Shown here: piece after piece, positions 61,230 through 64,000 of the stretch
How the letters are laid out: every line of letters begins with the position of its first letter
How positions within the stretch are numbered: the first letter of the stretch is position 1
DNA from: Clostridium sp. Cult1
Lineage (GTDB): Bacteria > Bacillota > Clostridia > Tissierellales > Tepidimicrobiaceae
Length of the DNA: 64,000 bases
Direction of reading: 5' to 3'
Assembly (NCBI RefSeq): GCF_021655095.1
Contig: NZ_PPXW01000001.1
Span: forward strand, 2,529,428 to 2,593,427
Program-made: the position numbers and the translations under genes
Notes under the pieces: generated by a model
Database searches by the model: none
What the model was told of the DNA's origin: nothing
What the model saw: only the letters and a program-made list of their open reading frames with translations

Positions 61230-62456
61230 ATGGAAACTAAACCTTTAAAGGTAAGTGAAGTGAATCAATATATTAAAAGAGTTTTTGCTGGTGATTGGTT
61301 ACTTTCTAACATTAGGGTTGAAGGAGAAATTTCTAATTTTAAGCACCACTATAGTGGTCATATGTATTTTTCATTAAAAGATGATGATGGGAAATTAAAA
61401 TGTGTAATGTTTAAAAACAATAATAGATTAGTAAATTTCGATATGAAGGATGGTATTAAGGTAATTGCTACAGGCTATATTTCTATATATGAAAAAGAGG
61501 GAGATTATCAGCTTTATGTAAAGGATATTGAAGAAAGTGGTATTGGTCAATTATTTACAGCTTTTGAGAAATTAAAAACAAAATTAGAAAAGGAAGGTTT
61601 GTTTAATCAAGAAAACAAGAAAGAAATACCTTTATTTCCTAATAAGATCGGTGTTGTTACCTCTTCCACTGGGGCAGCAATAAAAGATATAATTACAGTA
61701 ATTAAAAGGAGATTTCCAAGAGCAAATATAATTATTTATCCTGTTTTAGTTCAAGGCGATAAAGCTCCAATAGAGATATGTGAAGGATTAGAATATCTTG
61801 ATAAGAGAGAAGATATTGATGTAATTATTACTGGTAGAGGCGGAGGATCCATAGAAGAGTTATTTGCTTTTAATGATGAATCTGTAGCTAGAACTATATA
61901 TAATATGAAAAAACCCATAGTATCTGCAGTAGGACATGAAACAGATTTTACTATAGCTGATTTTGTTGCAGATTTAAGAGCAGCGACTCCGTCAGCTGCT
62001 GCAGAAATAGTTACTCCAGAACAAAATAAGTTAATAGAAAACTTAAACCAAAGTTTTACTCGTATTTGTAATTTATTTAGTTACATTATAAACGATAATA
62101 GAATAAAGCTGAATTATATTAAGAAGAGTTTAGATTTTTATAGTCCTATTTATCAATTAAGAGAAAAGGTACAAGAACAGGATAGCTTATTTAGAAATCT
62201 TGTACTTGCTATGGAAACAAAATTAGAAAGCAATAAAAATAACTTAGTAAATATATTTAGTAGCCTTAATTATTTAAATCCAATATCATCATTGGACAGA
62301 GGATACGGTATTATATTGGATGAAAATGATAATATGATTACAAGCATAAATAATGTATCAAAAGATGATGAGCTAAAACTATTGATTAAAGATGGTATTA
62401 TTGAAGTAAAAGTGGTTAAAATTAACAAAGGGGAGTTTTGTTATGAAAAAAAATAA
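61230..62456 (+). CDS. xseA: exodeoxyribonuclease VII large subunit
   Basis: A 408-residue protein with an OB-fold N-terminus (LKVSEVNQYIKRVFAGDWLLSNIRVEGEISNFKHHYSGHMYFSLKD), the nuclease core (GVVTSSTGAAIKDIITVIKRRFP; GRGGGSIEELFAFND; SAVGHETDFTIADFVADLRAATPSAAAE) and a C-terminal helical region. It degrades single strands with XseB. ATG 61230 follows TAGGTGAT. Confidence 0.96.
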   Translation: METKPLKVSEVNQYIKRVFAGDWLLSNIRVEGEISNFKHHYSGHMYFSLKDDDGKLKCVMFKNNNRLVNFDMKDGIKVIATGYISIYEKEGDYQLYVKDIEESGIGQLFTAFEKLKTKLEKEGLFNQENKKEIPLFPNKIGVVTSSTGAAIKDIITVIKRRFPRANIIIYPVLVQGDKAPIEICEGLEYLDKREDIDVIITGRGGGSIEELFAFNDESVARTIYNMKKPIVSAVGHETDFTIADFVADLRAATPSAAAEIVTPEQNKLIENLNQSFTRICNLFSYIINDNRIKLNYIKKSLDFYSPIYQLREKVQEQDSLFRNLVLAMETKLESNKNNLVNIFSSLNYLNPISSLDRGYGIILDENDNMITSINNVSKDDELKLLIKDGIIEVKVVKINKGEFCYEKK

Positions 62457-62676
62457 TTTAACCTATGAAGAAGCAGTTAAAGAGTTAGAAGGAATAATTG
62501 AAGATTTAGAGAAGGAAAATTTACCATTAAAAGATACCTTGGAAAAATTCAAAAGAGGAGTTGCTTTATATAATTATTGCAATGAAATATTGAAAGAGGT
62601 TGAAGGGGAAGTAAAAATTTTAATAAAAGATGAAAATGAAAATTATGTAGAAGAGGATTTTTTCATGGAGGTTTAA
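62443..62676 (+). CDS. xseB: exodeoxyribonuclease VII small subunit
   Basis: A 77-residue helical protein (TYEEAVKELEGIIEDLEKENLPLKDTLEKFKRGVALYNYC) that binds XseA. The start overlaps the xseA end by 14 bp, and AAGGGGAG precedes it. Confidence 0.96.
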   Translation: MKKNNLTYEEAVKELEGIIEDLEKENLPLKDTLEKFKRGVALYNYCNEILKEVEGEVKILIKDENENYVEEDFFMEV

Positions 62677-62680
62677 TAAG

Positions 62681-63550
62681 ATGCAATTAAAAGATGAGTT
62701 AGAACATACCAAAAGTATAATAGATGAAAATCTATCAAATTTATTAATGAATAAAGCTGGTTATCAAGAGAGAATTTTTGAATCTATTAACTACAGTTTA
62801 TTTACTGGAGGCAAAAGATTAAGGCCCATATTATTATTAAAGAGTTGCGAGATGTTTGGAGGAGATTATGAAGATTCGATTCCATTCGCCTTGGCAATTG
62901 AAATGATACATACTTATTCATTGATTCATGACGACCTACCTGCAATGGACGATGATGATTTTCGTAGAGGAAAATTGACGAACCATAAAATTTATGGTGA
63001 AGCAATTGCTATATTATCAGGTGATGGATTACTAAATTTAGCTTTTGAAACCATGATTAATTACACCTTAAAAAATTCAAAAACAATTGAAGATTACAAA
63101 AGAAATGTTTGGGCAATAGATGAAATTAGCAAATATTCTGGAATATTTGGTATGATTGGTGGACAGGTAGTAGATCTATTATCCAATGAGATTGATATGG
63201 ATGAGGATAAACTTTTATTTATGTATGAATGTAAAACAGCTGCTCTAATTCAGGCTTCTTTAGTAGCTGGAGCTATCTTAGGGGGAGGAAATGAAGACAA
63301 TATTGAAAGAATGAGAGAGTTTGGCTTATATCTAGGTTTAGCTTATCAGATTAGAGATGATATTTTGGATAGGGAAGAAGATGAATTAATTAATAAGGCA
63401 ACTTATTTAAGTTTTAAGAATATAGATAAAGCAAAGAAAAAAGTGGATGAATTGAGCAGAAATGCCATCTTATTATTGGACAATTATGACAATAAGAAAG
63501 TAAATTTTTTCAAAGAGTTAACATATTATTTAATTAACAGAAATTATTAA
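62681..63550 (+). CDS. ispA: farnesyl diphosphate synthase
   Basis: A 289-residue prenyl transferase that joins IPP to DMAPP/GPP. The Asp-rich motifs DDLPAMD (84-90) and DDILD (226-230) bind Mg-diphosphate. GGKRLRP and GQVVDL are conserved. It follows xseB by 4 bp. In OLE-bearing genomes the OLE RNA and dxs follow it, as seems to be the case here. Confidence 0.96.
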   Translation: MQLKDELEHTKSIIDENLSNLLMNKAGYQERIFESINYSLFTGGKRLRPILLLKSCEMFGGDYEDSIPFALAIEMIHTYSLIHDDLPAMDDDDFRRGKLTNHKIYGEAIAILSGDGLLNLAFETMINYTLKNSKTIEDYKRNVWAIDEISKYSGIFGMIGGQVVDLLSNEIDMDEDKLLFMYECKTAALIQASLVAGAILGGGNEDNIERMREFGLYLGLAYQIRDDILDREEDELINKATYLSFKNIDKAKKKVDELSRNAILLLDNYDNKKVNFFKELTYYLINRNY

Positions 63551-63555
63551 AACGA

Positions 63556-63584
63556 TTGAATAATTATAGATATTATGCTATAAT
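63556..63584 (+). promoter_or_regulatory. promoter of the OLE RNA
   Basis: TTGAAT (63556-63561), 17 bp and TATAAT (63579-63584) preceded by TG. It lies 5 bp after the ispA stop and predicts a start near 63591, just before the conserved RNA sequence. Confidence 0.75.
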
Positions 63585-63590
63585 TAATTA

Positions 63591-64000
63591 GACTTAATAG
63601 AGTGGTACAGTATTCTAGTCAACACAGCTAATCCCGAGGGCGGGGCTAAAAATCCGTCGAAGGGCATATCGATGAAGTTCCTTGTTTTGGCTCGCGACGC
63701 CCAGTCGAGGGTCGAAGCTGGGAGTAAGAAAGATGGGGCGATCTGCAATGGCATGCAGGCGTTGACCCTACTTTCGTGGAGACTTACCTTTTGGTAAGAT
63801 AAACCTGTATGTATAAATATAAAATAAACATACAGAGTAGCCTGCCTTGAGTGATGTTGGCGGATGATAAGTTCGACTTTTCTTACTTAGGGCCCAAGTA
63901 AGGAAGGTTTTGTTATCGAAACCAATATTGCAAAAGAGGCTAAGGATTAGACTGGTTGTAGAGGAAAACTCCTAGACTGTTCATGGAAGAGGTATATTGG
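63591..64000 (+). ncRNA. ole: OLE RNA (ornate, large, extremophilic RNA), 5' part
   Basis: From about 63590 no ORF is present, yet the sequence is unusually GC-rich and structured compared with the AT-rich flanks. Blocks such as CCCGAGGGCGGGGC, GACGCCCAGTCGAGGGTCG, CAATGGCATGCAGG and GGGCCCAAGTAAGG, and its place directly behind xseA-xseB-ispA, match my recollection of OLE RNA, a 600-nt membrane-associated RNA that works with OapA. About 410 nt are visible; the 3' third and the expected oapA and dxs genes are beyond the window. Confidence 0.85.

Overview
The window comes from a low-GC, AT-rich, endospore-forming Firmicute of the Clostridia type. The spoIIIA operon shows that it sporulates. 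The type IV pilus locus, the asp23/amaP pair and the nusB-xseA-xseB-ispA order fit anaerobic Clostridia, and a Tissierellales-like host is my guess. An OLE RNA after ispA points to a thermophilic, alkaliphilic or otherwise extremophilic or anaerobic lineage. No species can be named from sequence alone.

Positions 1 to about 36,338 are a prophage whose left end lies outside the window. Its order is: recombination and replication (Gp157, RecT, replisome organiser with iterons, DnaC, RecU, ParB-like), small early genes, HNHc nuclease, ArpU/RinA-like late regulator, a terminator-flanked Dam methylase, terminase, SPP1-like portal and head genes, then a PBSX/XkdK-T type contractile tail (sheath, tube, frameshifted chaperone, tape measure, LysM hub, baseplate), tail fibre, a tyrosine recombinase behind a structured leader, holin, and a three-domain lysin. 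It ends with an unknown gene behind DnaA boxes, a 56-aa protein and a reverse-strand HTH gene. The phage is therefore a temperate myovirus.

At about 36,338 the prophage abuts the Walker A codons of pilB, so the pilus extension ATPase gene is split. Downstream the host locus continues with pilT, pilC, a c-di-GMP-I riboswitch plus terminator in front of the main pilin, pilD, several minor pilins, pilM, pilN, pilO, an SLH-anchored repeat protein, more pseudopilins and comFB (36.3-51.2 kb). Pilus assembly may thus be controlled twice: by c-di-GMP at the pilin, and by prophage presence at the motor.

From 51.2 kb come housekeeping genes: aroK, aroQ, efp, an acidic protein, the complete spoIIIAA-AH operon (spoIIIAF has a damaged start), asp23, amaP, a DUF2273 gene, nusB, a TsaD-like gene, xseA, xseB and ispA. 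The last 410 bases hold the 5' part of an OLE RNA with its own promoter; its 3' end runs out of the window.
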